Origin: Riptortus pedestris
Taxonomy: Eukaryota; Arthropoda; Insecta; Hemiptera; Alydidae
Reading direction: 5' to 3'
NCBI GenBank assembly: GCA_019009955.1
Contig: CM032233.1
Span: forward strand, 96,741,501-96,805,500
DNA length: 64,000 nt
The position numbers were made by a program, and so were the translations under genes. Positions 21,440 through 32,640 of the stretch are shown here, piece after piece; position 1 is the first letter of the stretch, and each line of letters opens with the position of its first letter. Under the pieces are notes generated by a model that was not told the DNA's origin, did no database searches, and saw only the letters and a program-made list of their open reading frames with translations.

Positions 21440-21960
21440 AGATAAATACTGCACTAAATCCACATTTCCATTCCTTCATGTCTATTATATTTTTGTGGAG
21501 AATCCAACTCTCACTCCCGTAAAGAAGTAGGATCCTTACGTAAGACTTAGCAAACATTTTTTTTTGTATTCATATGCATATATGCTTCATATGTACTTTT
21601 ATGCTTATTAGTTAAAGTAATCCTTTCGTTTTGGAAGGCTTGACTAGGCAAGTGCTATTCTTCTTTCGACATCAGCTCTACTAATCACTGTTTTCAGTGA
21701 TGATAATTCCTTAACAAATCTACTTCACTTTTTCAAGTATATTGTTTCCAATTGTAATATTTATAATTTCTTGGCATTGCTTATTCTCTGCTACCAAAAC
21801 ATTTGCTTTATGTGCATTTATCTCTGAGTTTAAACTGATCTAGGGCGTCCTTCAAGACTTGCAGTATGAATTTTCTGTCTTCTATTACACCTTTCGTATT
21901 TCTAGCTTCCCATTCACACTCATTAATCATGATGTGTGTACTCTGATTTTTGTAAATATT
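21440..21960 (-). pseudogene. RTE-type LINE reverse transcriptase remnant
   Basis: The minus strand, in broken frames, encodes pieces such as EARNTKGVIEDRKFILQVLK and DALDQFKL near 21830-21920, and NTKKN...VLRKDPTSLRE near 21480-21560. These correspond to the end of the reverse transcriptase ORF of RTE-type LINEs, also present at 46345-46920 and 63100-63640. Many stops and frameshifts. Confidence 0.55.
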
Positions 21961-21989
21961 CTAAATTAACCATATGTCCCTGTTAGCAC

Positions 21990-22330
21990 CCCGGAAGTTC
22001 TATTTTGGATATACTTGACTTGTTTTTCCCCACTTCAGGCCAAGATTTGATGATGTGCACGTGAGACATGGTATATGATAGACTGGAGAGAGGTGATGAG
22101 GGGAATGTAGCTGAATGAGAAGGTCTTTGGCTGGGTTGAATGAAAGGAAGAGAGCGGTGATTGGTCGGTTGGTTGGCCTCCCATTTGCAATGGAGAGCGC
22201 ACGACTTGCTCATTAGGCTCCTGGCATCGTCTCGCGAGCAGTGATTAGCTCCGACTAACGGGAAGGACTTCGCCCAATAACTCTCGTTTCCCTTACAACG
22301 GCTCAATCCTTTACCATCCCCTGGACCTTA
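21990..22330. other. Non-repetitive GC-richer intronic island
   Basis: Contains a CCAAT-rich stretch (GTGATTGGTCGGTTGGTTGG) and CGTCTCGCGAGCAGTGATTA. Not repeated in the window. The 107-codon minus-strand frame is Ser-rich with no domain. Candidate cis-regulatory DNA. Confidence 0.25.
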
Positions 22331-22515
22331 GTTTGTCCTCTACTGGAGGTTCTGTTAGGCGAGAATTAGAATGGCCATGGAATGTTTTGTAAAACACCAA
22401 ACACACAGGAGTTTGGAACGTCCCTTTTGTAAAACATCAAACACCATGACTACATAAATACACACCATGAATACAAAAAAAAATACACAGATGATTAAAA
22501 AAATGGGGAAAATGT

Positions 22516-23230
22516 ATGATACGCGGTGGTACTAGGAGATATAAGAAAGGAATACAAGTTGCCACCTCCATACATACTGCCGAGCTCAAAGCAACAGCGA
22601 CAGCACTTTACCTTGCCATAGACAACAATCATACACATTTTTTGGTGTGGTCTAACTCCAGGTCAGCTCTGCAAAGCATACAGAACCCTCATAAAGCCCA
22701 ACTAACAATAAAGAAAATTTATAATTACTTTCAAACCCTGAAGAGTCGAAAACAAGAAATCAAACTCCTATTGATACCCACACACTCCGGAATTGCAAGA
22801 AAATGAAGAGTCAATTCATATGGGTGGGACCCAACTTCATGTTTATGCAGCTAATGATATAAGCACTTCCGCTAAACAGCAACGGCCATAAAAGTTGGAT
22901 TCAATGTGGAAGGAAGTAGCCCTCACAAACAAATTACTAAGTATAAAAAATAATCCAATGGCACAGTTACTTCAGAGGCATTCGAGAAGAAGAGATAGTG
23001 ACTACCAGGATGTGTATAGACCACACAAATCTCACGCACATACACTTAATAATTAAAGATCTCCATCAACAATGTAAAATATGTCATTTTCCACTCCATC
23101 TTATAGAGGAATATCAATATGTGCAATCAATGTTCGAAGAATTTGACATCCCTAAAGACATTAAATTGGCCTTACAAGACACTTCACAAGCAGATGATAG
23201 AAGAAACTGTCCCTATACAATCAAATTTAG
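22516..23230 (+). pseudogene. LINE ORF2 remnant: RNase H and C-terminal zinc region (I/Jockey-like)
   Basis: 22516-22802 encodes an RNase H-like stretch: IHTAELKATATAL keeps the catalytic Glu region, WSNSRSALQSI shows the second catalytic Asp (S-D-SRSA) changed to Asn, and LLIPTHSGIA precedes a stop. About 200 bp on, 22998-23110 encodes IDHTNLTHIHLI and QQCKICHFPL, the conserved GHTxLTH and CxxC region at the end of such ORFs. Dead copy with frameshifts. Confidence 0.75.
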
Positions 23231-23344
23231 GTATTGCATAATAGGATATAAGAATATTTATTTATTAATTTATATATCACAGCACTCAAATTTACTGTTT
23301 GTCGATATTTTGAATTTTAACTTGTATTTACGAGTTGTTTCACT

Positions 23345-24530
23345 TTTGTAGACCTCCCCCCACTAACTTTGTAGTCTGATAACAGTATTTTTCGAACATT
23401 TTAAACAAGGTAAAATAAATAATCTCTCTCTCTCTCTCTCTCCTCACTCTCTTTCACTATCACTTTTAAACAAACACACACACACACTTTTCAACTCTTA
23501 TGTCCTTTATATGCCTATTCAAACTTAAGCTGCCGCATTTTTGTTTGCTGTTCACGTAAAGTGCACAATTATAGAAGATTCCAACACGGAAAATTAAAAA
23601 GTCTGATCTATTCTATTGTATACAAGTTTAAAAAAAATTGTTCAACATTGAGAAGCTCCATTGTCCTTATCTGTTTCATGACTATCTGATATGTCTCTGA
23701 ATTCACAATTTATGAAACAAAAACAAGAAATAAACTTCAAATCTAGCACTTGTGACTATTATTTCACTTAATTTTTTCCTCAGTTAAAGCATTTAAAATT
23801 AATTTTTTTTTTAATATTTGAAACTCATTACGAATTGCAAACTCGTCACATAAATAGCAAATGAAACCTGCAATTGACACTGAAATGAACTTCACCAAAA
23901 CATTCTAAAAGCAACAGCTTAAAGTCTTTTGACAAAAAAGGCAGAAATTTCGCTGTTTTGAAAAGCTACTGTAAAACCAACGAGTAAGTTTCCCTGCAGT
24001 AGCAGCCATCAGAGTAACAATAGTTGCTTCCAGTCTCTCTTGTTCTCTTTTAACAAAAAGCCAAAATCAAAAGGGTGTCGATAAGTCTGCCAGTTATTTC
24101 CTCATTGTCAAGCGTCTTCCGTTTTGTTACGGCCTCCCATTCCCCTCAATTCGTGTTACCTTTTAAAAAAAAAAGGGTCTACCTCCTACCAATCGAGTAT
24201 TATTAATATAAACATTCTGAAATTCTTAAATATATTTGTATTCATTTTGTTGATTTTATTTTAATTCCTTCGAACTCTACACTTGGTCAATTTCTTAGTC
24301 AGGGAATCTACAAAAAATATTCATTAGGCTTCCTAGTACGTCCATTTTTTTTTAACAGCTACTTAAAGCCATTCTGGCAAGTATATATAACACTATTGCC
24401 AGAGTTTAATATGTTATTATGTTACTCACCGAGCATGTCCCCCCCCCTTTCTCTGAAAACGTTTTCACTAATTCCTGTTAATGACGACGATAATAAATTC
24501 CTTTTTTTTAAGGAGTGGGAATTTTAAAAA
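23345..24530. other. AT-rich intron with short microsatellites
   Basis: (TC)n at 23423-23442 and a short (CA)n at about 23474-23487; poly-C run at 24438-24447. No gene, and no repeat of the families listed here. Confidence 0.3.
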
Positions 24531-24532
24531 AG

Positions 24533-25135
24533 TCCATCACGCAAGGGCTGCATAAACTAAGCAAATTTCCCACTTGCTGGTATGCCACACAACTGATCGC
24601 GTCTCACCATATATTCTCTATTTCTATATATGTAAAACTCCGATGAGTAGAAGTGGGGGTTTACTGAAGGCTGAAAACAATAAAGTACGAATAACTCGCC
24701 TTATTTTGAGTTACGAAATAATGTACCACCAACCAAGATATGTATAATATTATTAGTTTAACAAGATTAGTTCTATGAAATTTTTCCACCGGACTTATAG
24801 TAACGGAAATAATTTGAATTTTCAAATTCCCTCCATCTAAACTGCCCTCCCTTCTATTCCTAGCCAAATTGCAGCCATTAACGAATGGTCTTTAATGTTC
24901 TGAATGAAATGCTTAAATAATGAGCATGGCGAAGATCAAATAAACATATACATGTCAAGAAATAAGGTCTTAATTCATACAGTCATCACACGACGCATTT
25001 GAGTGCACCTCATCAAGAAAAGATCAGTTCAAAACTATATTTGGAATTTAAGCAGAGAATAAGACGTTTCATTATATATTTCCTTATAGTTTAACTAAAA
25101 GTGGAGGTTCACTGAAGGGTGAAAACTAAATAATA
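24533..25135 (+). mobile_element. Subfamily 2 Helentron-like element, 3' truncated
   Basis: The 5' end is AAAAAAGTCCATCACGCAAG with AGCAAATTTCCC, then the subfamily 2 marks CTGGTATGCCACACAACTG and CACCATATATTCTCTATTTC. It runs into family internal sequence and fades near 25130; no hairpin end. Confidence 0.55.
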
Positions 25136-25256
25136 TAATTTACTATTATTTATTTGTGTTTATGCCCCACATGGTGTTTGGCAAGATTTCTGATTAGAGG
25201 GGTAGTTAAAATAACATATTTTTCCACAGCAGTGTTGTTGGAAGTGAAGAATATTT

Positions 25257-25346
25257 TTACTTGGAGAGAGAAAAAGACGTCCAATTCTTCAGAATTTTTT
25301 TTTTTTAATTGTGAAGAATTGGTCGTATTTTTCTCTCTCCAAGTAA
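25257..25346. repeat. Long near-perfect hairpin (40-bp arms)
   Basis: The left arm 25257-25296 and right arm 25307-25346 are inverted repeats matching at 37 of 40 positions (TTACTTGGAGAGAGAAAAA ... TTTTTCTCTCTCCAAGTAA), around a T-rich loop of about 10 bases. Either strand could fold into a miRNA-precursor-like stem. Outside the arms ATAACATATTT occurs on both sides in direct orientation, compatible with an insertion. Confidence 0.75.
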
Positions 25347-25512
25347 TAACATATTTATTCCTTCGTGTACACCTTGGTTCTACTTTATTTATATAGTATG
25401 GAAAATATTTCTTAAATATTTGATTGTTTCTCATATCCGGGCTTTTCTAAATGAATATAATAAAATTTATCCCTTTTAAATCTTTTTAACTATGCTGTAA
25501 ACCTATTGTATT

Positions 25513-25710
25513 TTATAATATATATATATATATATATATATAAATGTTTATATGCTCTAGATATGTTAGTATTTGTGGAATATATTGGCTGCTGTCAGTT
25601 AGTAGTTCTGTCATATCGTAGGGTATGTCAAGGTTTTTTTGCTGGACGCTGTCTGTCAGTATTTGTTTTATCGTTAGGTGCTTGTTGCAGTAAAATAAAT
25701 AAATAACATA
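25513..25710 (-). pseudogene. LINE C-terminal fragment with (TA)n
   Basis: The minus strand encodes CNKHLTIKQILTDS and PYDMTELLTDSSQYIPQILT, matching the tail seen at 58130-58250 (CNCRFTIKHILTDC, PYTLTDLLND). The first 29 bases are a (TA)n tract. Confidence 0.55.
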
Positions 25711-25719
25711 AATATCAAG

Positions 25720-26799
25720 TTTAATATCCAATATAAGTAAGAAATGTGTATAACAACATTTATGGGACGATAAAAGAGTGGTTCTATACAATAAAAATGG
25801 TGCTAAAACACAGTCTCTATTACTATTTGAGTATCAACTGCGGGGTTTATGACAATCCAGTAAGCAGTAAACGTGAGAAAACCAAATATTCTTGATTTTA
25901 GTAAACGTTGCTCACATTCAAGCGGGGTTCACATTGCGTGTGGAACATACTAACACATTTTACACACGTTTTGATAAATTCGCTAGGATTAACAGTTGCC
26001 TAGTTTGGCTATATAGAACATATAAGTGAAAAATTTAAAATCCCTTTATTACCCTTTTAGAAAGTCGTAAGAAATATCTCAGACTTTCTACTCTATTCCC
26101 AATATATTAAAGTTATTTCCATATAATGCATTGGAGAATACAAAATTCAAATTTACGAAACAACACTGCTTGTTAAGGAAAATCACTTATTTAAAAAAAA
26201 TAATCTGGAATAACATATAATTATAACAAGATACAATAGTACGCATAAAAAACAATTATTTTGACAGAAAAGTATCATATTCGGGAGTTAAGCATTTTAA
26301 TGTGTATGTATGAAATGAACACCAAATTGAATAGTGAATTAAAATAAGTTCACGTCCGAACGATGTTTCTATGTGCATGATACCATAAAAATGATCGAAA
26401 AGAATAAAACTCAAATATCAAATTTTGTAGTAAGTAGTCAAACACATTGATGAGGTATATTTTCTCTTTAAGGTGGATGTAAGTTTTTTTTTGTTTGTTT
26501 ATAAAGCATATCACTTATTGTGTAACCTCAGACTAATAATAAAGTATGTATTTCAAATTAAAAATGCATGATATAAAATCACCGGGTTTTACACAAAAAG
26601 AATCTCATTACTACATTAAAAATCAAATATTTACTATTCGAACTTCACTGCCGATGCATTATTTATGTGTACTACGTAAGAATAAATTAAGGGAATTAGT
26701 TGTAGTATACTTAATGCTGAATCAGATAAAACAATATTCTTATGTATTCTATTATAATGTTGAGTTTTCGATGCGGCGGGATCCAGCAATTCCGTTATG

Positions 26800-26800
<1 letters not shown>
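25720..26800. other. AT-rich intron, no recognised feature
   Basis: No known repeat or domain. An 85-codon plus frame (26546-26803) has no recognisable motif and low-complexity composition. (TA)n at 26804-26840. Confidence 0.3.
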
Positions 26801-26841
<41 letters not shown>

Positions 26842-26844
<3 letters not shown>

Positions 26845-27371
26845 TAGAGCGTCGTTTATCCGAACTAATTGTGATCGCGCACGTTCGGATAATCGATTTG
26901 TTCGGATAACTAGTTTTTTTAAGAAAATAGGATAATTGTATAAAACACTTTGTATTCATCATTACAATTACATATTACATATTAAAATACATACTTCCGA
27001 CGCGCATGAACTGTTGTCTAGAACTGATCTGCAAAAAGAGTGGAAGAGGCGGAAGGGCTGACATCCCGCGTTTCCAGCCGCGGAGTAGACTTCCATTTCA
27101 GGGAAACAGAAAGAAGCTCTGATTCCCCAAACGGTAGGGCTCAGTCAGTCCCGCGAACACAAAAGGAGGGAACCCAGGCTTTTCCGTTCTGCTAAAAAGT
27201 TATTCACGCTCTAAACAGGGCATTGCTTCAAAGAATACATATTCTTGAAATTTTCAACTTCTTCATTCCGTATATAATACAGCATGCAAATTGAAATATG
27301 TAGTTAAAAAAAAAAAAAACTTTCCAAAGCGCGTTCGGATAATTGACGTTCGGATAAACGACGCTCTACTG
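26842..27371. mobile_element. pogo/Tigger-like MITE
   Basis: The terminal inverted repeats begin CAGTAGAGCGTCGTTTATCC on the left and end GGATAAACGACGCTCTACTG on the right, each with a second GTTCGGATAA motif inside. TA dinucleotides flank both sides (26840-26841 and 27372-27373), as expected for Tc1/mariner-superfamily insertion. 530 bp, no transposase frame. The ends resemble the pogo/Tigger CAGT(A/T)GA..CTC..TATCCG pattern. Inserted at the edge of a (TA)n tract. Confidence 0.85.
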
Positions 27372-27373
27372 TA

Positions 27374-28150
27374 TATACTAGTTAAGGTGCCCAGCTTCGC
27401 TCAGGAAATCATTTGAGGCTGAATGATGATAGTATTTTTTTGGGCAAGGCTTCAATGTTTACAACTACACTTCCCGTCTGGGCGCATTGTTTTCCCGTGA
27501 GGGTCAGGCAGGCGACTTATAAATGAGAAATTTTAGTTTTGAAGAATAAATAAAAATGTGTTCCTTATCTATCCCTTTCCACTTTTTAACTCACCTTTTT
27601 GAATACTTCAAACCATAATCATGGATAGCATTTATTACAATTAAACATATAATGAAACTTATTTCCTGTCAAAAACCAATCCGAGCACATATAGTTTAAG
27701 CACAGTTTTGTACATTAGATTATATTCGTAATAGTGTAATAGTAGAGCTCAGTGGAAATCACTTCCAGTACTGTCAGCATTTCACAGGAAATAAGTTAAC
27801 TCAATTAACTGTTTAGGCTCCGCTCATCTTTCGCTCCAGCATGAGGGCTATCACCATTGTTTTCCTTAAATTATTGATTCAAAGTATTATTTTAATAATT
27901 TATCTACCTGATGGAATTAAATAATAATTTTACACTAAAAATAATTTCATTTATATTCAAAAAGATAGTTGAGGGGAAGAGATCGTAGCCCTCCCAGCAA
28001 AATAAGTAATACTTTAAATCATATCAAGTTTAAACGATTACTGTCTTTTTTCATATGGCATTACCATTAACGTCTAATTGTTATGAAGGTACATATTTGT
28101 TTCAATAACAAGCCTATATCTTTGTATTCTATTATGTTTTGTAGTATTCA
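27374..28150. other. AT-rich intron, no recognised feature
   Basis: No frame or repeat that I can assign. Confidence 0.3.
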
Positions 28151-28500
28151 ATGGAAATAAATTCGTGTCATTTCATTTGGCTGTTTCGATCTGGCGAAAT
28201 CAGATCCAGACGAAGAGGACTTCTCACCCTTTCTGCCAACCATTCAACAGATAAATCATTAAGGGCGAGCTGCCACGCTACCATTCATGCATAAAAAAGG
28301 ATGCAGAGAGCGGGTGGGTGTGGGGAGAGTTGGGGGTGGAGTATGGCCCTCCAGCCCTCCCGAGATTGGATTATGTGCAAGCATTCGAAATGCAAATAGC
28401 CCGCGCCTAGTCACGGCAAACACCGGCTCTGTTGTCTTTTTCTCCCGCCCCGCTCACCCGAAAGGAATTACAAGGGGGAGGGGAATTTGACAATACCTCA
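28150..28500. other. Non-repetitive GC-rich island with octamer motif
   Basis: GC-richer than its surroundings and unique in the window. Contains ATGCAAAT (POU octamer) next to GCATTCGAA, and CCGCCCCGCTCACC. The 67-codon frame inside shows no domain. Candidate enhancer. Confidence 0.3.
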
Positions 28501-28543
28501 TCCTCATGTGACCAAATAATTGCCGGAAGTGTAAAATAGAAAG

Positions 28544-28830
28544 TCTGTCACGCAGGGGTTGCGTAAACTAAGCAGATTTCCATTAAGTGCTGAATAACTC
28601 AGTGGCGACCTCATCTTATCATCTATTCCCTACTTCTAAGTGAAAATCGGTTGAGTGGAAGTGGGGCTTTAAGGCTGAAGGCTGAAATCAAAGAAGTAAT
28701 TAATGCTCGTGTTACAAAAAGGATGTGTAAAGCCACACTTGTGCAGGGATCAAATGTCAAATAAGATTGGTTCTATAATATTTTTTGATCCGACAAATAA
28801 TAATGTATATATATCAACAGCTACCCTGAA
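28544..28830 (+). mobile_element. Subfamily 2 Helentron-like 5' fragment
   Basis: GAAAGTCTGTCACGCAGGGG, then AGCAGATTTCC, then CATCTTATCATCTATTCCCT and GAAGTGGGGCTTTAAGGCTG. Ends within internal sequence (TCCGACAAATAATAATG). 28831-29212 is AT-rich with no feature. Confidence 0.5.
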
Positions 28831-29220
28831 GGAGGACATTAAGACAAACATTAGCAAAAGTTCCATTTCCAGCAGTTCAATTCCTATTAATCATTCACCA
28901 ACTGTACTTATAACGATTTTTTTGTTGCTTCATTTGTTTTCATATTTAATTTTATCGAGAATGCAGATATGTAGTATTGACAGCTGCTTCTGATTATAAT
29001 TTCTTGATTTTAGTACCATGTTCATATATAAAATGTTTATTTATATCTTTAGTTTTTGTTATTTCACATTGTATAATATTTGACTTTCAAGTCACCTTTT
29101 ATGTGATGCCCATAAGTAAATAAAATAAATTAATAATAATTGTGATATTCCAAATTTTGGACTCCGTTAAACTCTGCTTATGAATCCCTCGAATTTAGTT
29201 TGCATAATACAACCGAATAT

Positions 29221-29834
29221 GGTACTTGTGTATTATATCCACCACATTTTAGTTCCACTAGTTCCACGCTAGAGTGCGCAACTGTTTTAAGTAGTACGAT
29301 TCATTGCCCGCAAGGGAGGTTATAATTACCTTATAACCTTCTACGGAATTATAATGACAAATAAAAGAAAACACAATTTTTAAAAATAAAACATTTTATT
29401 CATATTTAGGCGGGAAATGTGTGGAAACACAATTTAAAATGCACTGAAATGTGTCTCCATTTCCTTTCCCATGGTGCTGTCGCCATATGAATTCTACCAA
29501 ATATGATTCAAGGTGATGCCTGGCTGTCCCACGATGTTTTTTATTTCGCCACTTTGCACTTCCCCACATTCTCTCCACTCTATGAGTATGTGCTCCAGTG
29601 TTGGGGTCAATAAAATTATATTTATGATTAAATTTCGCATGTTCCTTGGCTTTCTAATATATTCGTTTGGTAGCCTTTCCAGCAATCAGAATATATTGTG
29701 CTACCATCCGCTATATTCTGAATTATTTTCTCTAGACAAAAGATAACCTCATTAGCCTGGGAGAGCTAGTGTCGCACTTCAGTAGCGCATTCTAGCGTGG
29801 AACTAAAATGTGGTGGATATAATACACTAGTACC
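29221..29834 (-). mobile_element. Merlin DNA transposon, internally deleted (M1)
   Basis: 614-bp element. Its ends are long inverted repeats (left GGTACTTGTGTATTATATCC; right is the same in reverse with one change, GGATATAATACACTAGTACC). It is flanked by an 8-bp target duplication CCGAATAT at 29213-29220 and 29835-29842. It holds the C-terminal part of an ISXO2-like (IS1595/IS1016-type) transposase on the minus strand. TIR start, 8-bp TSD and this transposase family together define the Merlin superfamily. Confidence 0.88.
29396..29690 (-). pseudogene. Merlin transposase, C-terminal remnant
   Basis: The minus strand reads GAHTHRVERMWGSAKWRNK, HRGTARHHLESYLVEFIW and an end at PPKYE. The V-E-R-M-W motif contains the Glu expected as third catalytic residue of the DDE triad. 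A frameshift separates this from upstream homologous codons (29600-29685), and the first two acidic residues are absent. Confidence 0.75.
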
Positions 29835-29836
29835 CC

Positions 29837-29879
<43 letters not shown>

Positions 29880-29895
29880 CTCTAAAAAACTATAA

Positions 29896-29985
29896 CGTAA
29901 AAATAAAACGGACATAATTTTCGTCATCTCCTGGAAGTCCCGTCTTGAACACAACCTCAATAGGAGATTTCCCAGAAGAGAAAAT
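29896..29985 (+). mobile_element. 3' fragment of a Helentron-like element
   Basis: ACGGACATAATTTTCGTCAT and CAACCTCAATAGGAGATTTC: family 3' end with a decayed hairpin, preceded by a (TA)n tract (29841-29876). Confidence 0.45.
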
Positions 29986-30059
29986 AATTTATTATTTTTA
30001 AAAAAGACTACTCATCAATTACAAATAAAATCGTGCCGCAATTACAAATATCCAAATGT

Positions 30060-30480
30060 AGATCTTATTTTTTTAATTGAGTGAGACCTATGTGCGGAAG
30101 CAACCATCTCGTTCGAACAAGTGATCAATTTTTTTTTAGCTCGCCGGCCTTGTACTATTTGAGACATCCAGCGTATAATGGGATTTGTATGTGTTTGTTC
30201 CACTAGCACGCCGCTACAGATCATCCTCCATGTGTGAGTAATCGGCGGAGCATGGGCAGCAGATCTTGGGACAAATTGCCTTGGCTGGGGGTTGGCAAGG
30301 CAGCTGGCCCCGAACAAAGCCTATCTCTAGCTATCGCCTCAACTGACCGGGCCCACAACATCCACGCCATTAGCAACAATTAGCCACAGCCTTCTGCATT
30401 TAACTGATGGCCGTAATTTAACTCTGCTCCCCCCCCCATCCTCGAACATTTTAGATGGGAAATCGAACAATCCACCAATC
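30060..30480. other. Non-repetitive GC-rich island
   Basis: About 400 bp of unique, GC-richer sequence (includes GCGGAGCATGGGCAGCAGAT and GCCATTAGCAACAATTAGCC with TAAT-type homeodomain cores). The 91-codon minus frame has no domain. Candidate cis-regulatory element. Confidence 0.3.
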
Positions 30481-30569
30481 CAAGAAGAAACTATGCGGCC
30501 AAATAATTCCAGTCAGTCTTAAAACTTCACTGAACCAAGCACATTACAGGGAGCAGTGAGAGGAAAAAG

Positions 30570-31213
30570 TCCGTCACGCAGGGGTTGCGTAAACTGACCG
30601 GAATTCCAAGGCTGCTGCCTCAGTGAATGCTCAATAAATGTACAATACAAGTTGATAATCTCTACAACGGAAAGCGGCTGAATTGAACAGGCAAGCCAGC
30701 CTCGTAGCGCTGCATAGACAGACCGGAGGGACAAACAATTAATGAAATATATCTGATTATAACATATTAATTTTATTGAAAACAATTTACTAAAGCTAGT
30801 GCTGTAATTTATAATGAATGAGAATCACTTGTATCTCAATCACTAAACATTTTAGTAATCGAAAAACAAAAGAAGGGGAGGGGATCAACAGAACGTATTT
30901 GCATATATATATCACAAAGTAAAAGTTCAATGAAAACAATATTTGGTATTTAAGCTTCGAATAATGTGGTTTATTATATAACAGAGCTTTTTTTTTATGT
31001 GACACTAGTAGAAGTGGGAGTTTTCTCAAGGCTGAAAACTGGAAAATGCAAAAATCTCGGTTAATAATCTAGATAGAGAATAAATGTATATAACAATATT
31101 TATAGTACACTGAATTTTAAATAAGATTAATTCATACACTTTTTTGATCCGACTTATAGTAACGGAGATATTTCGAATTTCTAATATTCTCCGGTAAAAG
31201 CGGTAACAGACAG

Positions 31214-31259
<46 letters not shown>

Positions 31260-31375
31260 AATGGACCTCATTTTCGTCATCTCCTGGGTAAGATCGATGG
31301 ACATTTGAAGAAAAATTTCGAAAATCGCATCAGTACGACCTCAATAGCTGATTTCCCCTTAGGGAAATCTGCTAA
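30570..31375 (+). mobile_element. Helentron-like element, full length
   Basis: 806 bp: 5' AAAAAGTCCGTCACGCAGGG, (TA)n at 31219-31258, and 3' GATTTCCCCTTAGGGAAATC then TGCTAAAA. The AGCAGATTTCCC box near the 5' end is damaged (GACCGGAATTCC). Non-coding. Confidence 0.65.
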
Positions 31376-31904
31376 AACCACCATGATGCATTCCGCACTT
31401 AAAGAGTATACGAAATGAAATGCATTTATTTCCATTAAATGTAAACATAACATAATAGAATAGGTCAACAATTTTTGTTGTCCATTAAAAATTTTCTAAT
31501 TATGAGTAAATTCATTTCTTTACATATTAATTATATATTACATATTGACTAACATTCGTAATAAAATTAGCTCAAATTCTATGAATACATTTTATGAAAT
31601 CCATCATTTGATATAATAATGTGCAATAAATTAATTTTGTTCACAGTCATATTACCTCTTTAAGTATATGAAATGCATTTTTAATATATTGACATGCCAA
31701 TTTATTGGGTGTCAAGCTTTATAAATAATGAAAAACTTGCCCCACCTTAAAGACAGAATTAACCTGATCATTAATTATTATTTGATCGATTTTTATGACG
31801 AATATTTTAATAAATAATTGAACAGTTTTGATAGTATTAATCTTGTGTATAAAAACATGCTACAGAACCTCGTGTTTCTTTAATTCAATTTTATGTTATT
31901 TGTT
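31376..31904. other. AT-rich intron, no recognised feature
   Basis: Very AT-rich; no gene or repeat recognised. Confidence 0.3.
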
Positions 31905-32640
31905 TACAACCACTTTATGATACTATGGCTAATTAGGACTGGTTACCACCCTTTTGTAACTAGAGTAGGACTAAGGATTTTATTTAATGAGTTCGTCAGT
32001 AAATCAATTTCTATTGCCAAGAGGGGGATCGAACTCGCCACTCTAGGCTTATTTTTTTAAACAAAGAATATTTTTTAATAGATTTGGGCAGAGCGTTAAA
32101 GAGTTTTACTCCTGAAAATGAAACGCTTTTCGCGAAATACTTGTGTTTATGGTGACGGGTTTTTAAGCACATTCTTTCATCTTGTTTTATGATTACGACT
32201 GTACTGCAAGTAAGCTCAGGAAATGTATGTTTCGTTTAAAAAATTTATTTATTATGTTCATATGTACGAATATATTTATCTAGTCATTATTTCTGAAATT
32301 TTGATCTCCATATGGTTGCGCATTTGAAGGGTTAATGTACATTTGACAATATTTTGCTGTTTTTACTTCCGTGAGAAAAGGAAGTATTGTAATCGCGAAG
32401 CTTTTCGGTTTTCATATTTCAACGGAATTTTCCTGGATGGTTTTGATCCTCCCAGAACCCATTTGGATAATTTTCGGGTTGATGTCAGTCCGCTTGTACG
32501 AATCTCGCATCACCAGAAACATCTAGTCTCAGAAAATTTCAAATTTGGGTTTGTTAAAATGTCTATTTTCACACCTCCCATTTTGATTGAAATTGACTAA
32601 GGGGTTAGGGGGGGGGTGGGGAAAAAAATGAAAATTTCTA
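31905..32640. repeat. Composite repeat, copy 2
   Basis: Same module order and junctions as 18995-19620: SINE piece (GGTTACCACCCTTTTGTAAC to GAACTCGCCACTCTAGGCTT), K module (GAAACGCTTTTCGCGAAATA), then GGAAGTATTGTAATCGCGAA and TTTCGGTTTTCATATTTCAA. This copy extends further at the 3' side, to a poly-G run at 32607-32618. Confidence 0.65.

Noticed and set aside
22516..22806. Host RNase H gene
   Set aside because: The HTAEL and SxSRSAL pattern and the following zinc region are of LINE type, with the second catalytic Asp lost and stops following.
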